NCBI GenBank assembly: GCA_025061975.1
Contig: JANXBB010000288.1
Coordinates: 1 to 8,375 of the forward strand
Reading direction: 5' to 3'
DNA length: 8,375 nucleotides
From: Caldifarciminota bacterium
GTDB lineage: Bacteria; Hydrothermota; Tepidihabitantia; Tepidihabitantales; CAIPLT01
Below the pieces are notes generated by a model. That model saw only the letters and a program-made list of their open reading frames with translations, searched no databases and was not told where the DNA came from. This document shows positions 1 to 6,324 of the stretch, piece after piece. Both the position numbers and the translations under genes were made by a program. How positions within the stretch are numbered: the first letter of the stretch is position 1; every line of letters starts with the position of its first letter.

Positions 1-1535
1 CACTGCCCGAAAACATTTTAAAAAAATATAATTTTCCTAATATTACAAAGACCCTTCATGAAATCCACTTTCCTCAAAAACTTACTAATGCTCAGTCTGC
101 TCGTAATCGACTAATTTTCGAAGAATTCTTTTATTTTGAATTAGTTCTTGCACTGCAAAAGTTAAATGTTTTAAAAAGTACCAAAGGTTACATATTAGAA
201 GACAAAGGCAACCTAACAAAACGTTTTATTAATTCTTTACCCTTTAATCTAACAACCGGCCAACAAAAAGTCCTTAATGAAATAAAATCCGACATGGCAA
301 AACCCCGTCCTATGAATCGACTGCTACAAGGCGATGTTGGTTCAGGAAAAACGGTAATTGCGATATATGCAATGTTGATTGCAATTGAAAATGGTTATCA
401 AGCAGCATTGATGGCTCCAACAGAAATTTTAGCCGAACAACATTATTTTGTGTGGCATCAGCGTTTAAAGGAACTCGGAGTCAGTTCATGCTTACTTACC
501 GGTAGCACTAAATCCAAAGAACGAAAAATTATATATGAAGGCATTAGCAATGGATCAATCCAATTAATTTTTGGAACTCATGCGTTGATTGAAGAAAATG
601 TAAAATTTCACAAATTAGGTATCGCAGTTATTGACGAACAACACCGTTTTGGAGTAATGCAAAGAGCTGCATTACTTAATAAAGGTATAAATCCTGATTT
701 TTTAGTTATGACTGCAACACCTATTCCAAGAACATTACAGCTAACGTTATACGGCGATTTAGATATTTCGCATTTAACTGAAAAACCACCAGGGCGAAAA
801 AAAATTATAACTCGTCTTGTTGACGAGAAATATCGAAGCCAAGTCTATCAATTCATAAAAGAATCTTTAGTTAAAAAAAAACAAATTTATATAGTATGCC
901 CATTAATTGAAGAATCCGAAAAAACTGATTTGCGAGCAGCAATAAAAACATATGAGGAAGTCCAAAAAATATTTCAAGAAGCTAAAGTTGGATTAATTCA
1001 CGGACGACTTAAAAGCGAGGAACGCATAAAGATCATGGAAGATTTTAGATCCCAAAAGCTTGACATTTTGGTTACTACCACTGTTATTGAAGTAGGAGTT
1101 GATATTCCTAATGCTTCAGTAATGATTATTGAACATCCCGAACGTTTTGGTTTATCACAGTTACATCAATTACGAGGTCGAATCGGGAGAGGCACTGAAA
1201 TATCATACTGTATATTAATAACATCAATCAGCCCCAATTCGTCAGCGTATGATCGCTTAAAGTTTTTTGAAAGTAATGACGACGGATTTTTATTGGCAGA
1301 AAAAGACCTCGAAATTCGAGGTCCTGGTGAAATTTTTGGAACTAGGCAGCATGGCTTACCGGACTTTCGATTTGCAGATTTAAAAAGAGATCAGAACTTA
1401 CTATTTAAAGCGCGAGATGCTGCATTTGAGCTTATTGAAAATGATCCGCGCTTAGAAAATCCAACAAATTACATAGTACGAAAGACTTTTATTGGCAGGT
1501 TTAAAAATCGAATTGATTTGTTAAGAGTGGGTTAA
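1..1535 (+). CDS. recG: ATP-dependent DNA helicase RecG, 5'-truncated by the window edge
   Basis: RecG is a superfamily 2 double-stranded DNA translocase that regresses stalled replication forks and processes branched recombination intermediates in the cytoplasm. The reading frame is open from base 3, so the gene begins outside the window; about 510 residues are visible. By comparison with E. coli RecG (693 aa), at least about 180 N-terminal residues, including most of the wedge domain, are missing. In order one sees the inter-domain linker (IHFP, then the ARNRLIFEE helix), the Q-motif region LPFNLTTGQQ at about 238-267, Walker A GDVGSGKT (330-353), the RecG-specific DEQH box (633-644), TATPIPRTL (711-737), motif V around TTTVIEVGVD, the arginine-finger motif QLRGRIGRG (1167-1193) and the C-terminal TRG region starting FGTRQHGLPDF. 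All catalytic motifs are intact. An internal ATG at 294 follows conserved RecG sequence and is not the true start. The stop is 2 nt before the next gene, implying cotranscription. Confidence 0.97.
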   Translation, partial: LPENILKKYNFPNITKTLHEIHFPQKLTNAQSARNRLIFEEFFYFELVLALQKLNVLKSTKGYILEDKGNLTKRFINSLPFNLTTGQQKVLNEIKSDMAKPRPMNRLLQGDVGSGKTVIAIYAMLIAIENGYQAALMAPTEILAEQHYFVWHQRLKELGVSSCLLTGSTKSKERKIIYEGISNGSIQLIFGTHALIEENVKFHKLGIAVIDEQHRFGVMQRAALLNKGINPDFLVMTATPIPRTLQLTLYGDLDISHLTEKPPGRKKIITRLVDEKYRSQVYQFIKESLVKKKQIYIVCPLIEESEKTDLRAAIKTYEEVQKIFQEAKVGLIHGRLKSEERIKIMEDFRSQKLDILVTTTVIEVGVDIPNASVMIIEHPERFGLSQLHQLRGRIGRGTEISYCILITSISPNSSAYDRLKFFESNDDGFLLAEKDLEIRGPGEIFGTRQHGLPDFRFADLKRDQNLLFKARDAAFELIENDPRLENPTNYIVRKTFIGRFKNRIDLLRVG

Positions 1536-1537
1536 AT

Positions 1538-2521
1538 ATGAAAGGCATTATTTTTGTTTTATTTGCTCTACTTTTATTTTCATGCACAGCTGAATTACCA
1601 ACATCTATCGGCAAAAGCCGTCAAATAATTGTCCTTTGTAATCATCTAGATATAGTTAAAAAAATTCTTAGTTATACCTTGGAACGTCCAATTTATACAG
1701 TTCAACCTGAACCAGAATTCACTGTTCAATATCACCCATTAGCATTAATAGATAAATATTTTCGATATCATACACTTTTTATTATCGGATTAATAGATGA
1801 AGAACCTATAAGTTCCATTTTAGCCCGATATCGCGAAAAAATAATGTCCGATACTTTTGGACTTTTTGCGTTTTCTAATTTATGGGCCCGAGGCCAAAAC
1901 ATTTATATATTTGCTGCTCGCGATTTAAAATATCTCTCCCGGGGACTTACAAAATACGAAAGTAGAATTCTTAAAACTTTTCAAAAACGTTCTTTGGAAT
2001 ATATGTCAAAACTCACATATGCCCGTGGATATAATAGAAACCTTGAAAAAACTCTTTCCCAAAAATATAAATTTAGCCTCAAACTACCGTTTAGTTTTAA
2101 ATTGAACTCTAAATATCAAAATAAAAATTTCCTTTATTTCGTAGCACACAACCCCGAAAGAAGCATATTCGTCCATTTCTCAAATCTCAAAATTCCTTTA
2201 GAACCAGAAAATCTTATAAATATTAGGGATAGTTTAACTAATTTATTTTACGAAGGTGATTATGTGTACCAACAGTTTACGTATGCCGAAACCGTAGATT
2301 TTAATAATAATATGGCTTTGAAATTAATTGGGGTGTGGCAAAATAATAAATATTTAGCAGGCGGTCCTTTTTTAAGTTATGCATTTTATGTCGATACCAT
2401 TTTATACATTATTGACGGAATGGTTTTTAATCCCGGACAAAAAAAACTTGACTACCTTCTGCAAATAGATGCAATTCTGCATACTTTTAGGCCGTTTCCA
2501 GAAAAATCAACTAATTATTAA
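1538..2521 (+). CDS. DUF4837-like lipoprotein of unknown function
   Basis: This 327-residue protein starts with a short lipoprotein signal (MKG, hydrophobic IIFVLFALLLF, then FSC with the lipidated Cys at residue 16). There is no Asp after the Cys, which in proteobacterial rules would favour the outer membrane; that rule may not apply here. The mature part resembles the DUF4837 family of Bacteroidota lipoproteins. It has an N-terminal segment with IIVLCNH and QPEPEFTVQYHP, a middle region rich in RxxEYxxKL-like helices, and a C-terminal block with GVWQNNKYLAGGPF (about residues 265-278), then a hydrophobic strand and FNPGQKKLDYLLQIDAIL near the end. The family assignment is from remembered sequence pattern, so it is moderately sure; no biochemical function is known. 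The ATG follows the recG stop by 2 nt and has only a weak GAG-type ribosome site, so translation is probably coupled to recG. Its last 15 nt overlap the end of the convergent minus-strand gene. Confidence 0.85.
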   Translation: MKGIIFVLFALLLFSCTAELPTSIGKSRQIIVLCNHLDIVKKILSYTLERPIYTVQPEPEFTVQYHPLALIDKYFRYHTLFIIGLIDEEPISSILARYREKIMSDTFGLFAFSNLWARGQNIYIFAARDLKYLSRGLTKYESRILKTFQKRSLEYMSKLTYARGYNRNLEKTLSQKYKFSLKLPFSFKLNSKYQNKNFLYFVAHNPERSIFVHFSNLKIPLEPENLINIRDSLTNLFYEGDYVYQQFTYAETVDFNNNMALKLIGVWQNNKYLAGGPFLSYAFYVDTILYIIDGMVFNPGQKKLDYLLQIDAILHTFRPFPEKSTNY

Positions 2522-3640
2522 ATGGTAAATTCGATATTTTTTATATAATTTAGCATCCCATAATAAAATTGGATTTATGATGTTATGATTATCCTCCAAT
2601 ATCCATCCAACATCACCCCATTTATAACCTTTCTTAATGCCCCCTATAAATGTTTCATAATATATTAACGCATCTATGCCGATATTACGAAATTTGTTTT
2701 TTACCCCTAAAGCCCATAAACGGGCACCATTAATTTTACTTCGGTAAATGAGAAATTTTATAAACCCAAAAGGAAAAAGCTTACCATTTAAATGTTTAAG
2801 CACTTGATTATAATCGGGTAAACCAATGCTCATTCCGGCAGGTTCGCCAGCAACTTCTGCGATCTGAACAATTTCAGGCACAACAATTGGTTTAAGTTTC
2901 TTGGCTAAATAATCAATCTCTTCGTCGGTCATCGGAGCGAAATCCCAATTATTGCTCCACGCGTCATTATAAATTTCTTTAATTTTTATTAGTTCATCTT
3001 TTAACTTTCTAAGATTCACGGGCCGTACAACAATTTCTTTACGTGTTTTTATAGAATTAATTACACGGAGTAGTTTATTGGGCGGTGGTTTCGTTAAATC
3101 AATGTAGTAAGAATAAAGATCCTTGATTTTTTGAAATCCTAGTTTTTCTATAAATTCAAGATAATATGGAGGATTATAGCTCATTTTTATACATGGTGGA
3201 GAGTTAAACCCCTCAATTAGAAATCCAACTTCATCGTTTAACGATGGATTAGCTGGTCCATATATCTCTTTCATATTTCTGCTTTTAGCATATTCACAAG
3301 CATTTTTCATCAACGCTTCGGCTACGAAATAATCGTAAGTAGTTTCGAAAAACCCAAAAAAAGCTACATTTTTGTCGTGATACTTACAGTAATTGTAATC
3401 AATAATTACTGCGACCCGACCAACGACTTCATTATTATGCCGAGCGATAAATAATTTCAAATCCGCGTGTTGAAAAAATGGATTTTTTTCTTTAGATAAA
3501 GTTTCTTTTATGTCGTCGATAAGAGGTGGAATCCAGTTGGGGTCATTCTTATATATTTTCCACGGCAAATTAATAAAATCTGATAAATCTTTTTTAGTTT
3601 TAACTTCCGAAACAACAATTTCTTTTTTAACACTGCTCAT
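2507..3640 (-). CDS. GNAT-fold N-acyltransferase-like protein, candidate ceramide synthase partner of the SPT-like enzyme
   Basis: This 377-residue soluble protein belongs to a widespread family usually annotated only as N-acetyltransferase or hypothetical. It has two halves of similar size. The N-terminal half (about 10-175) carries the family signatures YKNDPNWIPPL (30-40), KNPFFQHAD (52-60), VGRVAVIID (73-81), FFGFFE (94-99) and GPANPSLNDEVGFLIEGF (128-145). The C-terminal half (about 205-375) has ALGVKNKFRNIGID (310-323), resembling the acyl-CoA pyrophosphate-binding loop of GNAT enzymes, then WILEDN (346-351) and YKKYRIY (366-372). No membrane segment is apparent. The start ATG overlaps the stop of the upstream gene by one base (TAATG), with a strong AAGGAG site 7 nt upstream, so both proteins are probably made from one mRNA. 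I recall that the bacterial ceramide synthase of Caulobacter is a GNAT-type protein encoded near serine palmitoyltransferase, which makes N-acylation of a sphingoid base the leading guess. The fold is fairly certain; the substrate is inferred from context. Confidence 0.8.
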   Translation of the reverse strand: MSSVKKEIVVSEVKTKKDLSDFINLPWKIYKNDPNWIPPLIDDIKETLSKEKNPFFQHADLKLFIARHNNEVVGRVAVIIDYNYCKYHDKNVAFFGFFETTYDYFVAEALMKNACEYAKSRNMKEIYGPANPSLNDEVGFLIEGFNSPPCIKMSYNPPYYLEFIEKLGFQKIKDLYSYYIDLTKPPPNKLLRVINSIKTRKEIVVRPVNLRKLKDELIKIKEIYNDAWSNNWDFAPMTDEEIDYLAKKLKPIVVPEIVQIAEVAGEPAGMSIGLPDYNQVLKHLNGKLFPFGFIKFLIYRSKINGARLWALGVKNKFRNIGIDALIYYETFIGGIKKGYKWGDVGWILEDNHNIINPILLWDAKLYKKYRIYHLIIS

Positions 3641-4824
3641 TAAATGACTCCTTCTTTTTTACCTACTTTCTCAAAGATTGCTAATGCCTCATCTAAGTCT
3701 TCATCGGTATGCGTAGCCATATAACTTGTTCTAATTAAACTTCGACCTGGAGGAACTGCTGGAGGTATTACAGGATTGGCAAATATACCTCCTTCATATA
3801 AACTATGCCAAAAATTTATTGCTTTTTCGTCGCTACCAATATGAAGAGGTATAATTGGCGTACAACTTTTCTCAGTGTTATAGCCTAGCGCTTTTAACCC
3901 TCTAAGCATTTTATGAGTATTATGCCACAGTCTTTCACGCCTCTCAGGTTCGTTTTTAATAATCTCTAAGGCTGCAAGCACAGTGGCAACAGCCGGTGGT
4001 GGAATACTTGCAGAAAATATTAGTGACCGTGCTTGATGACGGATATAGGTTATCACTTTATGTTCTCCGGCTACAAACCCTCCAATGGTTGCAAATGACT
4101 TAGAAAAAGTCCCCATAATCAAATCTACTTCGTCCTCGAGTCCAAAATGTTCGGCAGTTCCTGCTCCTCTTTTCCCTAAAACGCCAATTGCATGAGCATC
4201 GTCCACCATTATTCGAGCTCCATATTTCTTGGCAAGTCTCACAACATTAGGTAAATCAATAATATCACCTTCCATCGAAAAGATTCCGTCCACAACAATT
4301 AATTTACCGCAGTTTTTATCTAAACTTGCTAATACTCGCTCTAGATCTGCCATATCGTTATGTAAAAACCTTACAACCCGACCAAACGACATTTGGCACC
4401 CATCAATTATCGATGCATGATCAAGTTTATCAACAATAGCAACATCGCCCCGACGGACTAATGATGATATTACACCAAGATTGGTTTGATATCCGGTTGA
4501 AAAAACAATACAGTCCTCTTTATTTAAAAACTCACCAAGTTTCTGCTCGAGCTCTTCGTGCAAATCTAAAGTTCCATTAAGAAATCGTGAACCCGTACAT
4601 CCGGTTCCATATTTCTCAATAGCTTTGATTGCTGCTTCCTTAACTTTGGGATGCGTTGTAAGACCTAAATAATTGTTAGAACCAAGCATTATCAGTTCTT
4701 TGCCTTTAATTTTAACTCTACGATCCGGCTCAGAGTCTAAGGCTCTAAAATACGGATAAAATCCAGTATCTTTGGCACGTTTTACAATCGGATAATACTC
4801 TAAACATTTGTCAAAAATGTCCAT
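3640..4824 (-). CDS. Alpha-oxoamine synthase, serine palmitoyltransferase-like PLP enzyme
   Basis: This is a fold-type I PLP enzyme of the alpha-oxoamine synthase family, which condenses an amino acid with an acyl-CoA or acyl-ACP and releases CO2. At 394 residues it matches the short bacterial serine palmitoyltransferases (SPT). Visible are GSNNYLGL (48-55), the GTGCTGSRFLNGTLDLH block (73-89), HAS (136-138, His stacks on PLP), VDDAH (207-211, Asp208 for the pyridine nitrogen), the Schiff-base lysine Lys242 in GTFSKSFATIGGF, and Arg365 in LIRTS for the substrate carboxylate. The TFSKS/IGGF segment and FLNGT are SPT-like, unlike the TLGKA/SGGY of glycine C-acetyltransferase (Kbl). Serine plus a long acyl thioester giving a 3-keto sphingoid base is the best guess; a cysteate-using relative (capnine/sulfonolipid synthesis) or Kbl activity cannot be excluded. 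An in-frame TAA 15 nt upstream makes this ATG the first possible start. The nearest GGAGG is 24 nt away, too far for normal initiation. Confidence 0.9.
   Translation of the reverse strand: MDIFDKCLEYYPIVKRAKDTGFYPYFRALDSEPDRRVKIKGKELIMLGSNNYLGLTTHPKVKEAAIKAIEKYGTGCTGSRFLNGTLDLHEELEQKLGEFLNKEDCIVFSTGYQTNLGVISSLVRRGDVAIVDKLDHASIIDGCQMSFGRVVRFLHNDMADLERVLASLDKNCGKLIVVDGIFSMEGDIIDLPNVVRLAKKYGARIMVDDAHAIGVLGKRGAGTAEHFGLEDEVDLIMGTFSKSFATIGGFVAGEHKVITYIRHQARSLIFSASIPPPAVATVLAALEIIKNEPERRERLWHNTHKMLRGLKALGYNTEKSCTPIIPLHIGSDEKAINFWHSLYEGGIFANPVIPPAVPPGRSLIRTSYMATHTDEDLDEALAIFEKVGKKEGVI
3648..3653 (-). promoter_or_regulatory. Strong Shine-Dalgarno site of the GNAT-like gene
   Basis: On the minus strand AAGGAG lies 7 nt before the ATG at 3640 and inside the last codons of the SPT-like gene. 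With the one-base TAATG overlap it fixes the downstream start and argues for coupled translation of the two proteins. It also shows that canonical ribosome sites are used in this organism, in contrast to the leader of the upstream gene. Confidence 0.8.
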
Positions 4825-4833
4825 AAGTAAGTA

Positions 4834-4862
4834 ATTTTAAGAGTATTACCTCCAATTGTCAA
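4834..4862 (-). promoter_or_regulatory. Sigma-70-type promoter of the SPT-like/GNAT pair, predicted nearly leaderless
   Basis: Reading the minus strand, a perfect TTGACA -35 box (4862-4857) is followed by exactly 17 nt and then TAAAAT (4839-4834), one mismatch from the consensus -10. The -10 box ends 9 nt before the ATG at 4824, so a start site at the usual distance would leave a leader of about 0-4 nt. A GGAGG (4853-4849) falls within the promoter spacer and would not be on this transcript. Promoter strength is read from the match to consensus; use in vivo is an inference. Confidence 0.6.
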
Positions 4863-4957
4863 TAACAAAGTTAATTTTGCATGAAAAAAATATTATTAAA
4901 ACCCGGTTGACACATTTTAAAAAATAAATCAACTTTGCAACTGCAAAACAAGTAATA

Positions 4958-4972
4958 CATTGATAATCAATG
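4958..4972. promoter_or_regulatory. 15-nt palindrome, possible operator
   Basis: CATTGAT and ATCAATG form perfect 7-bp arms around a single central A. With a one-base centre it suits a dimeric regulator better than a hairpin. It lies about 95 nt upstream of the -35 box of the SPT-like gene, and is AT-rich enough that chance is a real alternative. No matching regulator gene is in the window. Confidence 0.25.
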
Positions 4973-5241
4973 AAAAAGAAAAAAACAAATTAAACATAAG
5001 CCCCGGTACGGTCCTCTATATCTTTTTATAGACAATTTGAAAATTATAAGCGAATATCTTATCCAAAATATTCAACCTTAAATTCGATCCTAAGTAGACT
5101 AAATTATTTTCGTAATCGTAAATATTAAAATCTCCGGGTTTGCAAATTATTATGTAATATAAAGTTTAAGACTCGTCAATAATGAAGTGATATTCGATAA
5201 ATATTGTTTTAGTATTTTGTCGATCTAAAACCAGAGACCAA

Positions 5242-6324
5242 TTAGCAAATCCGCGGCAGTTGAGAACCTTCTAATTGTAAAACTGGCCGTAGACCTCCAA
5301 TTTGAGTTTTTAACCAAACACCTAACCCATGATACCTTTCAGTAACTTCACCAATAACTCTAGTATTCTTTCCTTGAGGATGATTTTTCATTAACTTAAC
5401 AATTTTAGGTGTTTCTTTTTTATCGGCGATGATAATGACTTTTCCTTCGTTTGCCATATATAAAGGATCGATACCTAAAAGTTCGGCTAATCCACGAACA
5501 GCATCAGAAATTGGAAGTTTATTTTCGTCGATAATAATACTTATATTGGCATCATCAGCAATTTCGTTTAACGTGGTTGCTATCCCCCCTCTTGTTGGAT
5601 CACGCATCATTTTAATTTTGCATTGGTTTCTTGCTAAAGTTTCAATTAAAGGGTAAATAGCAGCACAGTCACTTTTAACTTTACCTTTAAAATGATAATC
5701 TTTGCGAGCTAGTAGAATAGCTGCTTCATGTTCACCAATGTTTCCATTAATAATTATTTGATCGCCAATTTCGATATTTCTAACACTTAGTGTCGGATTA
5801 CTAAAAACAGGCAGGATTTCACCAATTCCACAAGTGGTAATTATAATCTCTTCTTTTGTATTGTCGTCTAAACTCCAATTAGTCTTAGAATATCGATGTT
5901 CAATGACCTTTGTATCACCGGTAACAACAAAAATTTTTAATGATTTAGTAATTTTAGATATCGAAATACAAATTTTTTCTAAGCTATTTAACGATAACCC
6001 CTCAGTAATTACAAAAGATAATGCAATGTATAATGGCCGCGCACCTTTAACTGCTAAATCGTTAACTGTGCCGCATATCGCTAATTTTCCAATATCACCA
6101 CCCGGAAAGAAAAGAGGCTGAACAACATATGAATCTATTGTATAACAAAATTTATTATCGCAAGATTTTAGAACAATCTCAGCTGAATCTTCAAATTTTT
6201 TCAAAATCGGATTGTCAAAATACTTCAAGAATAACTCACGAATTAGCCGATGCATCTTTCGACCACCGGCTCCGTGTTCAATACTGATAGTCTTAATATT
6301 TTTTAAACTTTGTTTAATGTTCAT
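5242..6324 (-). CDS. hypE: Hydrogenase maturation protein HypE
   Basis: HypE turns a carbamoyl group delivered by HypF onto its C-terminal cysteine into a thiocyanate, in an ATP-dependent step, and passes cyanide to iron on the HypC-HypD complex for [NiFe]-hydrogenase assembly in the cytoplasm. The 360-residue protein ends in the diagnostic PRIC, with Cys360 the carrier residue. Other family marks are HGAGGR (17-22), TIDSYVVQPLFFPGGDIGKL (62-81), GDTKV (136-140), MRDPTRGG (240-247) and NEGK (292-295), the layout of the PurM/AIR-synthase-like ATP-binding superfamily. It is somewhat longer than E. coli HypE, owing to a few extra N-terminal residues and about 11 extra residues after GDTKV (about 141-160). 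The start overlaps the end of hypD by 11 nt. An AGGAG 21 nt upstream encodes conserved HypD residues and is too far to count, so coupling to hypD translation is likely. Confidence 0.97.
   Translation of the reverse strand: MNIKQSLKNIKTISIEHGAGGRKMHRLIRELFLKYFDNPILKKFEDSAEIVLKSCDNKFCYTIDSYVVQPLFFPGGDIGKLAICGTVNDLAVKGARPLYIALSFVITEGLSLNSLEKICISISKITKSLKIFVVTGDTKVIEHRYSKTNWSLDDNTKEEIIITTCGIGEILPVFSNPTLSVRNIEIGDQIIINGNIGEHEAAILLARKDYHFKGKVKSDCAAIYPLIETLARNQCKIKMMRDPTRGGIATTLNEIADDANISIIIDENKLPISDAVRGLAELLGIDPLYMANEGKVIIIADKKETPKIVKLMKNHPQGKNTRVIGEVTERYHGLGVWLKTQIGGLRPVLQLEGSQLPRIC

Larger units (their letters stand above)
4825..5241. other. 417-nt noncoding region between hypE and the SPT-like gene
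   Basis: This very AT-rich stretch has stops in all frames and no supportable gene on either strand. It holds the promoter of the SPT-like gene at its left end, a 15-nt palindrome at 4958-4972, and a weak 6-bp AT-only hairpin (arms 5015-5020 and 5027-5032). A TATAAT lies on the minus strand (5048-5043) without a convincing -35 box at normal spacing. I see no clear intrinsic terminator after hypE, no riboswitch I recognise and no tRNA. Readthrough from the hyp cluster into the lipid pair is therefore possible. Confidence 0.6.

Noticed and set aside
294..296. ATG at 294 as the recG start
   Set aside because: The frame is open back to the window edge, and the upstream codons encode conserved RecG linker and Q-motif sequence.
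2469..2482. Small hairpin ATGCA-ATTC-TGCAT followed by a short T run, as a terminator
   Set aside because: It lies inside the conserved C-terminal coding part of the lipoprotein gene, has only 5 bp, and its T run is short and interrupted.
4229..4420. Plus-strand open frame of 63 codons inside the SPT-like gene
   Set aside because: It is antisense to highly conserved SPT-type sequence, has no recognisable domain, and is best explained as a shadow of the real frame.
3640..4824. Calling the PLP enzyme glycine C-acetyltransferase (kbl) or BioF
   Set aside because: The lysine segment reads TFSKSFATIGGF as in SPT enzymes rather than the TLGKA/SGGY type of Kbl, and no threonine dehydrogenase or biotin gene is adjacent; the option is kept only as a minor alternative.
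4907..4912. Plus-strand TTGACA in the noncoding gap
   Set aside because: No -10-like hexamer lies 15-19 nt downstream, and the nearest plus-strand reading would run into antisense of hypE.
4899..5196. Separated 8-bp inverted repeats: AAACCCGG/CCGGGTTT (4899-4906, 5134-5141) and CGAATATC/GATATTCG (5051-5058, 5189-5196)
   Set aside because: A few 8-bp matches are expected by chance in about 400 nt of AT-rich sequence, the spacers exceed 125 nt, and the two pairs cross each other rather than nest.
5429..6121. Two plus-strand open frames (5429-5656 and 5834-6121) opposite hypE
   Set aside because: Both are antisense to conserved HypE blocks and their translations look like composition artefacts of reading the opposite strand.
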